Shown here: piece after piece, positions 23,684 to 35,460 of the stretch | Position numbering within the stretch: the stretch's first letter is position 1 | How the letters are laid out: each line of letters opens with the position of its first letter | Source: Marchantia polymorpha subsp. ruderalis | Taxonomy: Eukaryota > Streptophyta > Marchantiopsida > Marchantiales > Marchantiaceae | Direction: 5' to 3' | DNA length: 64,000 nucleotides | Assembly: GCA_037833965.1 (NCBI GenBank) | Contig: AP031352.1 | Span: 13,992,501 to 14,056,500 of the forward strand | Translations under genes and position numbers: made by a program | The notes under the pieces: generated by a model | Seen by the model: only the letters and a program-made list of their open reading frames with translations | Database searches by the model: none | Told to the model about the DNA's origin: nothing

Positions 23684-24155
23684 GATTTCAATCCCCATAA
23701 CCTACAGAAAATCACAGTACACACACCATAGAGACACAAGCATTTGTTGACTAGGTTCAGCTTGAAAGCCTCCTCAATGAAGGCAGTTTGAGTATATATA
23801 TCTAAGATCAGTTTCTTCAGACTTGACCTTCCTTTCTTCAGACTTGACTTTGATCAGTTTCTTCAGACTGCCACTACAAGGTTTCAGTCTATTGAGAACT
23901 ACACATGAGAAATCACTACTGTATCCCAAGCAAGACTAACACTTCCTCACAGGTGATTCCGTCCTTTATGTGTCTCCACGTTCTCACTCTCGACTATTCT
24001 TGAAAAGTTTATCACTGTAATGCACACCGGCTTAGTTCGCTGATTGGCCTTATATCATCCCGACTTCTAACGGTACCTTAAGCGGTAAAGATCAGAATGC
24101 ATCAAAAGTGTCAACTCCTACACAGCCCATAAGATATTGACCCATCAGCGAGCTA
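23684..24155 (-). repeat. 3' LTR of the minus-strand copia, outer part
   Basis: Matches 30089-30560, including TTTCAATCCCCATAACC, GATCAGTTTCTTCAGACTTG, GAGAACTACACA-GAGAAATCACTACTGT and CTGTAATGCACA-CG. Near 23810-23870 a segment containing TCAGTTTCTTCAGACTTGA is duplicated relative to the other LTR. The match stops at CGAGCTA (24149-24155), where the inserted element begins. Confidence 0.85.
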
Positions 24156-25993
24156 TGAGCACAAAACTGTGCTCACATGTCTTTTTACCCTTATGAGAGT
24201 TAAAATTTTGGATTTAAGCTCTTGCAAAATTATGCTTGGGGTTTTTCTGAAAGTTTCGGCAAGATTAGGAGTTGGTGTGATGGTAAGGGGGCAAAAGGTG
24301 CGGAAGGGGGCCTTCGGAGCAAGGTCTTCGGCGAAGTGCCTTCTGTGAAGTCCCTTCGGGGAAAGGCCTTCGGCGAAACAATGAAACCCTCATAACGTTT
24401 TCAATGTGTGACGCCTTGACTCAATTAGTGTCTTGTTGGAAAGAAATCAACCTGCTCGTTCCAACGAGACCAAGAACTTTTGAAACGGATGAGAGGTCAC
24501 TGAGTTATGAGCGTCGAAAGCGGCTAACATGGTTAGGCGAAAGGCCTTCGGCGATAACAGATAGAGAGGCCTTCGGCGATAACAGATAGAAGGTCCTTCG
24601 ACCCAACGCATAGGCGGCCTATGGATAGGTGAGTTGCGCGTAGGCGGGTTGCGAGTAGGAAGCCTATGCATAGGCAAACGCCTTCGGCGGAAGAGTAAAA
24701 CAGTGATAACTTTTTCAATTCTTAACGGTTTGACTTAGTTAGGGGCTCGTTGGAAAGAACTTAACACGCTCGTTCCAACGAGCCCAAGAACGTTTCAAAC
24801 GAAGCAAGGATCTATGAGTTATGAGCGTCGGGGTGACTGTTATAGATAGACAAAGGTGCGGAAGAGTGTCTTCGGAGGGAGTATGACTTCGGCGGTGCGC
24901 GGAAGAAGATTTCGGACGGCGGATGTTGGCGTGGTCATGAATGAAGACTGTACAGGTGTGGCAGTGGCGGCGGCGTGAAGTCAAGCGTGGGAAATAGTAC
25001 GGCGGGGCATAAAGTCACACATGTGAACCAGGCCGTTGCCCATCATTGCAGGAACGGCATTCACGCGGGCTGTGGGTGACTCGGCCCTTGGACGTTGGAG
25101 AGGATTATTCGGCCTGCGAGCTGGGATCGTGTGGTGTGCCATTGTGGGGAGACGCTGGTGGAATCTGTAGGAGAAATAGAGAGTGGACGCGAGTGATTTT
25201 CGCACGGAAGTGATGAGAATTAAGAGGGGAGTGTGGAGAGTTTAAAGTAGAAGGAAGCAAACTCTCGTGGGTGGAGAGTCGTATCTAAGAGTGAAATTAA
25301 ATTGGGATCTGAGATTGAAGTGTAAAATCTGTGAGTGGGATCTGAGATTGAAGTGTAAAATCTGTGAGTGGGATCTGAGATTGAAGTGTAAAATCTGTGA
25401 GTGCGATCTGAGATGGAAGTGTAAAATCTGTGAGTGGGAGCTGAGATGGAAGTGTAAAATCTATGAGTGGGAGCTGAGATCGAAGTGTAAAATTTGTGAG
25501 TGGGAGCTGAAATCAGAGTGGAAGATCTGAGAATGGGAGCTGAGAGTGAAGTGAAATCTAAGACTGAAATCTGACAGTCGGGATCTGAATTTGAAACTGA
25601 AAAGGGAGAGTTGAATCCAAGAGAAGAATCTGGTGGGGTCTGAAGGTGGAAGCTGAGAAATCGACACTGAAATCTGAGTAGGAATTGGGAGTGGAACTCG
25701 GAGCGGGACTCGGAGCTAGGATAGACCACATCGGCTGTGGTATTGAGAAAGTCACCCAGAATTGGGTTAGATCTTTATGTAACAAAGAGCTTGTCTGCTG
25801 CTCTTGTGAAATATCAGACAGCAAGTTATTATTTTCAGTTATGGATAATTTGTCTATGAAAGAGCAAGTGTTTATGATCTCATTGTCTTGAATACACTTT
25901 GACCACATGGTTGAAATCAGAGAAGTTAGATTATGGGAGCTCGAACCCCTACCTGGACTACAAACGCTGAAGGATGGGGAGTTTAGGCTCACA
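24156..25993 (+). mobile_element. 1,838-bp TG...CA insertion with 7-bp flanking repeats (likely solo LTR or miniature LTR element)
   Basis: It begins TGAGCACAAAACTGTG and ends TTTAGGCTCACA, and is bounded on both sides by CGAGCTA (24149-24155 and 25994-26000). The uninterrupted LTR copy at 30 kb has CGAGCTA once. Seven bases are long for an LTR-element target duplication; one or two may be chance. An internal block beginning TTGTTGGAAAGAA occurs twice (about 24385-24520 and 24700-24835), and the same block occurs in reverse complement near 39895-40010 in the two-ORF element at 35.5-40.3 kb. The insertion also shares that element's CCTTCGGCG and GCCTA-TAGGC words. Best reading: a solo LTR or truncated member of that family. 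Confidence 0.65.
25303..25540. repeat. 33-bp minisatellite, about 7 copies, open on both strands
   Basis: Units read TGGGATCTGAGATTGAAG followed by TGTAAAATCTGTGAG and are 33 bp long, so every frame repeats as an 11-residue unit. Plus strand: CEWDLRLKCKI. Minus strand: SISAPTHRFYT, inside the open frame 25729-25220. The frames are open because of the period, not because a protein is evident. Later copies are more diverged (GGGAGCTGAGATGG). Confidence 0.75.
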
Positions 25994-26057
25994 CGAGCTA
26001 ATACTAAACAACAAATAATCTAAAAAGAAGAGACAAAAAATTGAAGCTGATATCTCA
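25994..26057 (-). repeat. 3' LTR of the minus-strand copia, inner part
   Basis: CGAGCTAATACTAAAC...AATAATC...GAAGCTGATATCTCA matches 30528-30598. On the minus strand this is the LTR start (TGAGATATCAGC), preceded by the purine-rich GGTGGAGATTG. Confidence 0.85.
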
Positions 26058-26151
26058 CAATCTCCACCTCAGTCTTCAGTTTTGATTTTGGTCACCTATA
26101 CTCGAGCTTGGTCCTTGTGCTTCACTGGTTCATCGTTCGATTTTTGCTCAA

Positions 26152-26829
26152 TCATGTAGCATCAACACCGAGAAGCTTCATACATAATCGAAACTTTCCC
26201 AAAGTTACCATTTTAGTGCCGCAATCTGCCGGGTTGTCATCAGTGCTGACTTTTGCAATGTTGATATTGCCATGAGTGATCTTTTCTCTAATGAAGTGGT
26301 ACTTGATGTCTACGTGCTTAGTTTTGTCATGAAACACTATATTTTTGCATAGATGTATTGCACTTTGACTATTTGAGAAGAGTGTTGTTGTACCTTGGAA
26401 TTCATGTAACTCTCTTAGTAGACCTTGGATCCATATGCCTTCTTTCACTCCCTCAGTGGCAGCAATATACTCTGCCTCTGCTGTGGATAACGTCACAACA
26501 GGTTGTAACTGTGACTTCTAGCTCACGCAATTGCCATTAATCAAGAATTGATAAGCTGTAGTAGATTTCTTGGTGTCTTTATCCCATGCGTAGTTAGAGT
26601 CTACATAACCCTCCACCAGAATTGAACTACCTCTCTTGCAATACATCAAACCCACATCAGTAGTGCCTTTCAAGTACCTCAAGAGATGCTTCATGACCAA
26701 CCAGTTTTCCTTGCCATGATTTGACATGTACCTGCTAAGTACACTATTGGCATGGACAATATAAGGTCTTGAACACACCATAGTGTACATGACTGAGCCA
26801 ACAACACTTGAATATGGAACATCTTCCAT
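26152..26829 (-). pseudogene. Copia RNase H region
   Basis: Two minus-strand frames (26829-26518 and 26496-26152) together carry the copia connection and RNase H segments. These include PYSSVVGSVMYTMVCSRP, RYLKGTTDVGLMY and YVDSNYAWDKDTKKSTTAYQF, then the hallmark TLSTAEAEYIAATEGVKE, the NSQSAIHLCKN motif (usually DNQSA; here S replaces D) and KTKHVDIKYHFIRE. A frame change with a stop separates the pieces near 26500-26518. Confidence 0.85.
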
Positions 26830-27025
26830 GGATTGCTTTGCTGATGCTGACGTAGGGCATTGACTTGCAGAAAGGCTGAAATGACTTGCTAGAGGTTAAG
26901 TCACTGGCTTTGCATTTTTCATGGCAAATTTGTCAACTAGCCTTTTCAAATAGCTACGCTGTGATAATGCCAATGAATCATTATTCCTGTCTCTTATGAT
27001 GCTAATTCCAAGGACTCTCTTAGAA

Positions 27026-27427
27026 TCACTTAAATCTTTCATACTCTTTGCTCAAAATCTTCTTGAGTTTTGATATCTTTGAAGTAGAGCTACTGATCAA
27101 TAACATATCGTCTACATACAAAAGTAGATATATGCTTTTCAATACCTCATTACCTTTGAAATACAAGCATGAGTAGTAGGAACTCATGTTGTATCCTTGC
27201 TCAAGCATAAATGTATCAAAACGCTTGTACCATTGAGGTGGTGACTGCTTCAGATCATACAGCGATTTTTTCAGTGGACACACCATGTCTTTGCCTTTTT
27301 GTACTTCATATATTGGTGGCTGGTCTATGTAAATCACTTATTCCAGGTCAGCATGAAGAATCGCTGTTTTCATGTACATTTGCTGTGATTACAGATTATA
27401 CTAAACCACAAGTGCAAGCATAATCCT
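27026..27427 (-). pseudogene. Copia reverse transcriptase, C-terminal part, internally deleted
   Basis: The frame 27337-27026 contains CPLKKSLYDLKQSPPQWYKRF and the catalytic LYVDDMLLISS. The preceding 90 bases hold MKTAILHADLE, stop, VIYIDQPP, which corresponds to the DVKTAFLHG...IYMEQP block. The upstream reverse transcriptase block (W-LV--P-G---I--KWVF-K) is missing between this piece and the end of the integrase frame at 27427, so roughly the first third of the domain is deleted. A stop and a truncated end near 27026 add to the damage. Confidence 0.85.
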
Positions 27428-28824
27428 TATGGTCTTGTATTTAACCACAGGTGAGAATCCCTAGTCAGAATGTAGTCACATTGTTGTAGAGATTGCTCTG
27501 AATTGCTGTGACTCGTCATCTCTCCTTGCTCCTGATCAATGTGATCGCTTGGTTCAGTGACCTGATATGGAGCTTGCACGTCTTGATCTTCATTGTTACT
27601 CGAATTTTTTTGGCCATGAGCTTGTCGAGGAGTGACATGAATAGCTGGCTCCACCTGAATAATGTTCTCTAAATTTTCTGCAAGATTGGAGACACTCACA
27701 ACACTCGAATTTGGATGAGTCCATGATTGAAAAGGGAATATAGTCTCATTAAATATCACGCCTCTATTATTGATAATTTTGAAACCATTACTATCCCACA
27801 CGCACAGCCGATATCCCTTGATACCTTGTGAATAGCCAAGGAACATGCATTTGATGGCTCTTGGCTCCAATTTGCCTTGACTTTGATGAACATAGGCTGA
27901 ACATCCAAACACTCTCAAGTGATTAAGATCAGATGGCCTTGAACTCCATTTTTCTTCTGGTGTTTTAAACTCAATGGCACTTGAAGGGCATCTGTTCACT
28001 AGATATGCCGCTGTGACCATTGCTTCATCCCAAAAAGCCTTAGCCAATCCAGAATTAAACAACATGCTTCTTGCCTTGTTCAATAATGACCTGTTCATTC
28101 TCTCGCAACTTCATTTTGCTCAGGACTTAGTCTCACGATTTTATGCCTTTGAATACCCTTATTGGCACAAATTTGATTAAACTCAGCATTAAAGAACTCA
28201 AGACCATTATTAATTTGTAAGAACTTAACCCTCTTTTCAGTTTGGTTTTCAACCAAAATTTTCCATTCTTTAAATTTTTGAAAAGGCTGATTTTTGTGTT
28301 TCAACAAATATATCCAAACTTTTCTAGAGAAGTCATCAATGATAGATAAGAAGTAGAGTTTACCGCCATGAATTGCTATGCTTGAGCGTCCCCACAAATT
28401 TGAGTGAATATACTCAAGTACTTGTGTAGACGTGTGCTTTCCTCTTGAAAATTTCTGCTTCCGGTGCTTTGCCAAAATACAATGGTCGCAAAAATCAAGT
28501 TTGCTAACTTTGTACTTTCCTAGCAAATTTTGGTTGCTCATCAGCCGTAGACCCTTCTCACTGATATGGCCAAGCCTTCGGTGCCAAAGTGTAGCTTTGC
28601 TGTGGTCTTGGGGTAGTGGCAACTAATGCAACTCCATGGAGTGTCTCTCCGATCAGATAATAGATACCACCTATCTTCATAGTCTTCAAAACAATAGCAC
28701 CTTTTGGAATATACATAGAGCCTTGCTCTTTCTTGTTAGTATAATCCAAGTCATCAAGAATGCCAATGTAGATAAGATTTCTAGACAATTCAGGTACCCA
28801 TCCAACATTTTCAAGAATTCTCAC
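27427..28824 (-). pseudogene. Copia GAG-pre-integrase and integrase, catalytically dead
   Basis: Three minus-strand frames. 28824-28558 gives the region after the protease (NVGWVPELSRNLIYIG). 28622-28095 gives the zinc-binding LWHRRLGHISEKGL...CDHCILAKH and the core. 28098-27427 gives the C-terminal part (NRSLLNKARSMLFNSGLAKAFWDEA and LRVFGCSAYVH). In the core the first catalytic aspartate region reads IHSNLWGRSS, where copia proteins have D in place of that N. The second reads INNGLEF instead of TDNG-EF. The glutamate in SPEQNEVARE remains. Both D-to-N changes are G-to-A on the coding strand, as expected from cytosine deamination on the other strand. Confidence 0.85.
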
Positions 28825-28948
28825 AACACCACAGCCATCTTAATGCTCACTGATCCTATACTAGCAACTGAGCGTGAACGGTTGTTACCCATTATTACCT
28901 TCCCTTCATTGAGTTCTTGGTATTCTAATAGTCAATGCTTGTTGTGTG

Positions 28949-30007
28949 TCATATGATAGGTGCAGCCAAAGTCAAGTATCGTTCAGAAGCCTTGAGCTTT
29001 CCTGAAGCCATCAGAACTTCGTCATCACTGTAGCCATCACCAAAATTAGCTGAATCTTGGTGACCTTGTGATGTGGCAGCTTGACTTCTCGTTTTTCTTG
29101 ATTCATGAGTATCAATCTTTCTTGATATGATCCATCTTGTTATAGTAGAAGCACTTCTTATCACCGTTGGAGTTGGTACTTTGATTGTTGATCTTTGCAG
29201 ATCGTTTGCCATGGTTCTTGGACTTGAAGTTGCTTCCATCTGAGTTTTTGCGCTGCTGTTTGACACAAGTCATATGATTTTCGCCATCACCAGAGGTCTT
29301 CTTGTCTGCTCTAATTTCCAAGTCTTTGGATTTGAGTGCAGAAATCACTTCATCTAGAATGATTGATGACCTCTTGTACTTGATAGCCGATTTTACCTCC
29401 CTGTATGCTTCTGGAAGAGAGTTGAGAATAATAATTGCCTTGATCTTGTCGTTGAGCTCTTCCTTGTCGCCAGAGTTTGAGAGTTCAATGGTCATCTTTA
29501 GGAACTCGTCTAAGTTTGCTTCCAATGACTTCGCCTGGTTCATCTTGAACCCAAAGAGCCCCTCCTTCAAGTAGATCTTGTTGGAGAGACAGATTGAAAC
29601 ATCTCCTCAAGCTTCTTCCACACCTTCGCTAGTGTGTCTTCTTTGTCAATAAGACAAATAATTGAATCAGAAAGGTGAAAAATAATTGTACCCATAGCCG
29701 TTTCAGACATTTCTTCTCTTTGGTCTTGGAGAATATCTTCAGGCCATAGCACGGGGTCGGAGATGACCCTCAGCAATCTCTGTTGGGCATGAAGAGCTGA
29801 GATTTTTTGACGCCAGATGCAAAAATCTCTAGTCCCATCAAATTTCTCTATATCGATTCCCATTGCCGTGAAAGGATTCCAAGAACTGAGACTTGCTATG
29901 CTTCGTTGAGAAAAATTCGTGTTGGTGCTTTGTTGTGGAAGGTCGTCGCTCCTCGCTTGCTCGCCGTTACGCCCAGCGAGGCGACTCGATGCTTCCAAAT
30001 CCGCCAA
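28949..30007 (-). pseudogene. Copia gag and protease region, frame-broken
   Basis: 30007-29567 is the N-terminal gag (IEKFDGTRDFCIWRQKISAL, LADS-like DSIICLIDKEDTLAKVWKKL). 29570-29112 continues (SLPEAYREVKSAIKYKR) and ends in a zinc knuckle reading CFYYNKMDHIKKDC, with the second cysteine replaced by Y. 29266-28949 covers the spacer and start of protease, where the shifted frame reads TYHMTHNKH, corresponding to copia D-G---H--H. At least two frame changes are needed to read through. Confidence 0.85.
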
Positions 30008-30065
30008 GTTGATTTGAGCGTAGGAGACAGATGCAGCGAAGCTGTGAATTCAATATCAATGTTCC

Positions 30066-30079
30066 AAAGCTCTGATACG
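30066..30079 (-). promoter_or_regulatory. Primer-binding site of the minus-strand copia
   Basis: On the minus strand the sequence reads TATCAGAGCTTTGG a few bases inside the LTR, matching the 3' part of TGGTATCAGAGC. It fixes the orientation and the 5' LTR. Confidence 0.75.
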
Positions 30080-30088
30080 ACTGTAGGG

Positions 30089-30598
30089 ATTTCAATCCCC
30101 ATAACCTACAGAAAATCACAGTACACACACCATAGCGACAGAAGCATTTGTTGACGAGGTTCAGCTTGAAAGCCTACTCCCCGTGAACTCCTCAATGAAG
30201 GCAGTTCGAGTATATGTATCCAAGATCAGTTTCTTCAGACTTGACCTTCTTATCTGCCATTACAAGGTTTCAGTCTACCGAGAACTACACACGAGAAATC
30301 ACTACTGTCTCCCGAGCAAGACTAACACTTTCTCACATGTGATTCCCTCCCGTAGGTGTCTTCCCGTTCTCACTCTCGACTATTCTTGAAAACCTTATCA
30401 CTGTAATGCACATCGCCTTAGTTCGCTAACTGGCCTTATATCATCCGACTTCTAACGGTACTTTAAGCGGTAAAGATCAGAATGAATCAAAACCGTCAAC
30501 TCCTACACAGCCAATAGGATATTGACCCATCAGCGAGCTAATACTAAACGACAAATAATCCAAAAAGAAGAAGAGAAACAACTGAAGCTGATATCTCA
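30089..30598 (-). repeat. 5' LTR of the minus-strand copia
   Basis: 510 bp, uninterrupted, used to recognise the split 3' LTR. On the minus strand it starts TGAGATATCAGC (30598) and ends near GGGGATTGAAATC (30089). No clear target duplication was found at the two outer ends. Confidence 0.85.
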
Positions 30599-32700
30599 TA
30601 AGCTGAATTGAAGGAGGCCAGTCCTTCATGTCAAGCTGATCTTCACGATGTATTAGTATGAGTATAAACAAGTACGGGGAGCTTACAAATGTACATCTAC
30701 GATGAATTGGTGGAAACATATTTAATTATTGATGTTTGTCTGCTGTGACGCTATGTGATATCCTAAATGAGCCAGAAAGTATAAAAGAATACGAAAATGT
30801 CGATACCCAAAAGATAACCGAAGAAGTAAATAAATTAATGTGCTGGCGTTTATCGGCTTCTTAGTATGCTAAGGATGAAGTAACCCGAGTGACCTTAGAA
30901 TCATCATAATATGATCGGGCAGCTAGATTTTGCGTGAAAAATGAGATACTCGGAAGCGAGTATCAAAGTCATATAATATCAGGCTCGTCGGGCAAGTCTC
31001 AACCTTAACCTGATACTCTAATTATCGAGGAAGGTCCATGCACCATTCTCCTGAGCCCGTATTTCCAGAGCTCAGTTTCGCTGGCGAGCAAGCGAGGAAC
31101 GGATCGACTGGGCAGCTGCGCCATTCATGAGACACCGGCGAATTTGGAAAGTTCATATAAATTACAGCAAAGAGAATTTGAATGAATAAGTTTCGTGACT
31201 ATTGCGCATTCAGAACAAATAAAATAACTAATCCCGAAGTAGAGGAAAGGAAATACAGGCTATTAGGCCAGGTGGATGTATGCGTGTTGCATCACTGCAG
31301 TCATTAGCCGCAGTGATGCTGCACACAGACAGCTCCACCACTGTGTTGCAGCTTAGAGCACGTTAGACCTTGACAGCATCACGTCTCCACAGGTCAACGA
31401 CAACGCTAACATTAGCGCACATCTGCGTCTTCTGAAAAGATTACGAGAACATTCTCGGACGATGTATGCGACTACGATTGTTCTTCATGATCCGGCAAAC
31501 ACAACTGGAGATCCGGACTGCTTTGCTCGGAACATTGGACTCCGCTTGCTGCGCTGCATGTGACAGGCGATCCCCTTTCATCCGGTGAGACGCAAGATCA
31601 CCGCTATGACCCATGCAACAAAAGAGACACAAACGGGAATGAGCGAGTGAAGCGAATTCATCTTTGCTCGGAAGGGAAAGACGTTCATTCACATTCCTTG
31701 AAGGATGAAGATGATTTCCTCAGAGAGCAGCCACGTCCTTATGCACAAGCACTGACTCCTCCCAGAACACTCTCATGGACTCCCGGTAAATGACTGCGCT
31801 CTGGAAAAGGGAGGCTTCGATTGGAATTATGTCGCCAGGAGAAGGATTAACGAGCCACAACCTTCTGCATGTATCGTAAGCCTGCAGATAATACCAATAT
31901 ATTTTTATCGCGATTCGAGATCCCGAACGAATAACATCGTGCGCTGTTATATCAGGAGTGACGAGTTCTTCTGTCTGGTCCGAAGACGTCGGAGTCATTA
32001 AATTAGCAGAAAAAAAGGAAGTCTTATGGATTATGCCGAGTCAGCCGCACTAGAATTCTTTCCAGTATGAAGAGAACCAACAAAAGGAGATGCTTTTAAA
32101 AATTGATCATGCAAAATCTTTGCAATTGCATAGATTTTGCAATTCGAGCTTGCTGGCCTTCAGATCTCTTCACCATTTCTTTGTATATGCTAGAATTTTG
32201 GCAATCTATTCTCATATCTTCATGCTCAATTCAAGGTCAATGTACTTGCAGATGTGATCAAATTCCCATCCAGAATCATGTAACCCTACAGGTTAATGAA
32301 CTTTGCTTCCAAGAGAAGAGGAAGGAAAGAAGGCTCATTGCCGTAGAATAGCCTTTCAAAGGAGACAATGTGAGGAAGAAAAGGAAGCCCCGCCAAAAAT
32401 CTTTGCACACGTCACGACGATTAAAAGCTTTGCATGGTGGCCGATGAATCCAAGCGGGGAGTTGATAAGTAAAATATCCATGACCGTAGACCACCTAGTT
32501 CATTCATGCGTGCCCAGGGAGGCGTAAAGAAAGCATTCGATCCTAAAAGTGAAGTGAACGCTTAGCCACTTCAACTTTCACTGCCCATTCTCGGAACCCA
32601 GGAGAGCATTTGCAAGATCCAATGTTGTGGTCTGAACGATATTATCTGAGCTGATGCTAATCAGAGGCCAAGAGCTGGTTTAAGGTTGGGGAGCCAATAC
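30599..32700. other. Intergenic region with weak coding hints
   Basis: Mixed composition. It contains the possible minus-strand open frame described separately (31720-31998) and an inverted repeat at 31289-31319 (GCATCACTGC / GCAGTGATGC, 10-bp perfect arms with an 11-base loop, further weak pairing outside). Other frames show no domain. Confidence 0.4.
31720..31998 (-). CDS. Hypothetical 92-residue open frame
   Basis: ATG-started frame with an even amino-acid mix and codon use that looks coding: MTPTSSDQTEELVTPD at the start, IKIYWYYLQAYDTCRRLWLV in the middle, ending at TGA. No domain or targeting signal is recognised, and no homologous copy is seen in the window. It may be an exon of a longer gene, or chance. 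Confidence 0.2.
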   Translation of the reverse strand: MTPTSSDQTEELVTPDITAHDVIRSGSRIAIKIYWYYLQAYDTCRRLWLVNPSPGDIIPIEASLFQSAVIYRESMRVFWEESVLVHKDVAAL

Positions 32701-34610
32701 GTGATTTCATCCATTTTCTGGCGTCGATGGATTTAAGAGCAGTTTAAACCTTACTTTTAGAAGCTGATTAGTTTTTTTATCAAATTTAAAATCTTTTGAA
32801 AGGATTGAAACAACAGTATAAATCTGAATGTAGTTATAAATTTGATTATGGAAAAAAATTTACTTCTAAGATGCATTAGTGTATTCTTGCGATTACAAGT
32901 GAAGTTACAAGTAGTTTACATGTGAAACTCAGTTCAATATCCAATAATTAAACTGAAGATTACTTTCTATCATCTAAATAATTTTGATGACATGATTTCT
33001 ATTTATGGATTCTTAAAATATTAAAATTTGGTACTTTATTACTCATTGAGATAAATGATTTGACTAGATTTTTTCAACAAATATTGGGAAAAATATGCTA
33101 AAATTGCATTAGATCATGAAAAAATTTTCATTCATTAACTTGTTAAATTTTTAGAAAAATAAAATATTAAATTGTAAGTACTAACAATATCCAAAAGTTA
33201 AAATTTTGTCCTAGAAGAAAAAATTTCAATGTCGCAAGTTCAACACAAATACAGGTTATATTTAGAAGAATTAATATTTATTAATCAAAACAATGCAGGA
33301 TTGATTACTCATATTACAAGTTTATTCATGATTAAATGAACTTGTAAATTATTCCACGTGTTTTTTCTGATAAATTCTAAAAACATGATCATCTTACCAT
33401 GAAACAAATTGGATATATATATATATATATACATATATATATTTCCTAAAATTTTATCTATTTTTTTGAAATAAAAAAAACTATGAAGTTTAGATTTAAA
33501 TTTAGATTTCATGAATTATGACTAGATTCCAAAATTATTCAAAATAAATTAGTTAATAAAATTAACTTTTATTTAGTTCTTGAATGTTCTTTATAAATAA
33601 GTTCATCATGGCATTCAACATATAGTTTATTGCAAAAATTAAACAATTAATTGTCTATCTGCATCTTAACTTTTTGAAATTTTGTTTCATATATATGTAG
33701 AACACATATTTTCAATCAAAACTAAAAATTAAGTATAATTAATTTTTTCATTTAAATTTTTGTAAAACTAAATATTATTAATAAGGTCAAAAAATTTAAG
33801 AAAGAATTTAATTGAATTTTTTATTATAAAGTATTAAATTTTCAAATAAATAACATTAACACTTTCATTTTATAATATAAAATTTGATCATAAGTAGGCA
33901 CATATTTGAGGAGTATATGAACACAATCATACATCTTTGCACTCAATATTGAACATCCTGCAGATGCTTTAATTTTAAAGTTACAAATTGAATTCACAAC
34001 TTTGTATTCATTGCTAAGTGATTGAAGTAGAGATTTAGAAGTATATAGTGTATCTCACGAAACAAAAAATTTCAATAGGCTTGAATATCAATATTAGTTG
34101 ATCCGGTCATTCTTCGTAACATCACAGGTAGATAAAGAAAAATCCATGCGTGTAGCTCTTTCATGCCTTAAGTGAATCTTAACAATTCTTACTCATATGT
34201 AGCGTTTTCTACAAATTTTCAATTTCATTAGCCAAGCAATTGAAAATGTAGCATTTATTCAAATGACTAGATGATATTTTGGAGTATAGAGTACAAATAA
34301 TCATCATCCATCCCTAATGGAAGTTGTGTTTGCCATTGCATGTAACGTCGATAACTCACATGAGTCGACGCCAACTAAACCTGCAACATAGCTAGCCTTG
34401 GTTAGCGAGTAATAGACTGGTACAGAAACCACGACTCTAGCAACATGGTTTACGTTTAACATTACTCATTTACATGGGTTTGCGGCTAGTTGACGGGCAG
34501 GAGCCAACATCTCGAAGAGGAGAGCCAAACTTATATCTCCATAATCGGTGGTCTGTGTGGTCATGCCATTTAGAGTTTAGTTGGCACCATGTGCACAAGA
34601 TTCAAATTTA
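32700..34610. other. AT-rich non-coding stretch with a short (TA)n run
   Basis: Very AT-rich; a short TA/CATA microsatellite lies at about 33413-33442. No protein-like frame or RNA gene recognised. Confidence 0.5.
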
Positions 34611-34613
34611 CAA

Positions 34614-34660
34614 GATCAATTTACAAATCTTCTTGTCTGAAGAAGATTTGTAAATTGATC
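34614..34660. repeat. Perfect 21-bp hairpin
   Basis: Arm 34614-34634 (GATCAATTTACAAATCTTCT then T) is exactly complementary to 34640-34660, with loop GTCTG. A second small palindrome (ATGGGTATAA / TTATACCCAT, 34731-34753) lies 70 bases downstream in a block of TACCCAT words. Could be foldback-element relics. Confidence 0.7.
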
Positions 34661-34799
34661 ATCATATCCATCCATTACCCACCCATTCTTCGTACCGATC
34701 CATGGGTCCTTAGCCTATACCCAATTATTTATGGGTATAAAACTTATACCCATCTACCTATACTATAAGTGGATATTGGGTACCCATTGCAGGACCCTG

Positions 34800-35460
34800 G
34801 TGATCAGTGAAGAAGTCAAAGAAATAAGATCGATTCTGCGCTAAAATATTCAGCTCAGAAGTGAGTTCAGGGTTATCTCCAAATGTGCGTTTAAAAAGAA
34901 GAGAAACTGGTGTCGAGATTCTATTGTACTCTACAGTTGAGCCATTGTCATGTGCGTTGTATTTGTTACCTAAGGTCCAAAAAAATCAAAAGTATGCAAT
35001 CAAGCATCTTCACTTTCTTATGTGGAGTGAACTGGTGTAACTTAAATACAAGTCGGGATTGAAAAAATAGTATGCAAAAAAAATTTAGGTTGGGGTTGAG
35101 AAATTCTAATATATCCTACAGTTGGTGAAGCGCAGAGGAATAAGAAATAGTATTGTGCATATCTTAAAGACTTTGCACTATGACAACGGTTATGTACAAA
35201 AGCTATGGTGTCATGATAGTGAGTGAAAGGCACTTTCTACGTATAAGCTTGTGTAAGCAAAAGCCATTTCCAGCAACCCATCCGATGAGAACTTCATGGG
35301 ATCACGTGAATGTAATAATTGAGTACTTATCAAACACGGTTTCAATATAGACAATACACTAACAATGAAACTAAATACCATGGTAGAATAAAAGTAAAAT
35401 AACAACTTTTTATGTAAGTTAAAATCAGAGCTGCTTGTAATCCTTTTAGATTAATTAGAT
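34800..35460 (+). repeat. Dispersed repeat, copy 1 of 2
   Basis: Diverged but colinear with 44650-45370. Shared blocks include GTGAAGAAG, ATTCAGCTCAGA/ATTCAACTGAGCTCA, TTGTCATGTG, AAAAGTAT, CATCTTCACTTTCTT, GTGAACTG, AATACAAG, AGTATTGT/AATATTGTAC, GCAAAAGC-ATTTCCAGCAA and TACCATGG. Same orientation. No coding frame is shared, so this is probably an unclassified non-coding mobile element. Confidence 0.55.

Larger units (their letters stand above)
23684..30598 (-). mobile_element. Minus-strand Ty1/copia retrotransposon with a split 3' LTR
   Basis: LTR sequence at 30089-30598 (5' LTR on the minus strand) recurs at 23684-24155 and 25994-26057, which together form the 3' LTR interrupted by a 1,838-bp insertion. 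Between the LTRs, gag, integrase, reverse transcriptase and RNase H follow in copia order on the minus strand. A primer-binding site matching TATCAGAGC lies just inside the 5' LTR and a purine tract (GGTGGAGATTG) just inside the 3' LTR. Frames are broken, part of the reverse transcriptase is deleted, and integrase lacks two catalytic aspartates, so it cannot move by itself. Confidence 0.9.

Noticed and set aside
25220-25729. 169-codon minus-strand frame with repeated 11-residue units
   Set aside because: The repetition is produced by a 33-bp minisatellite that is open on both strands; no independent sign of a protein.
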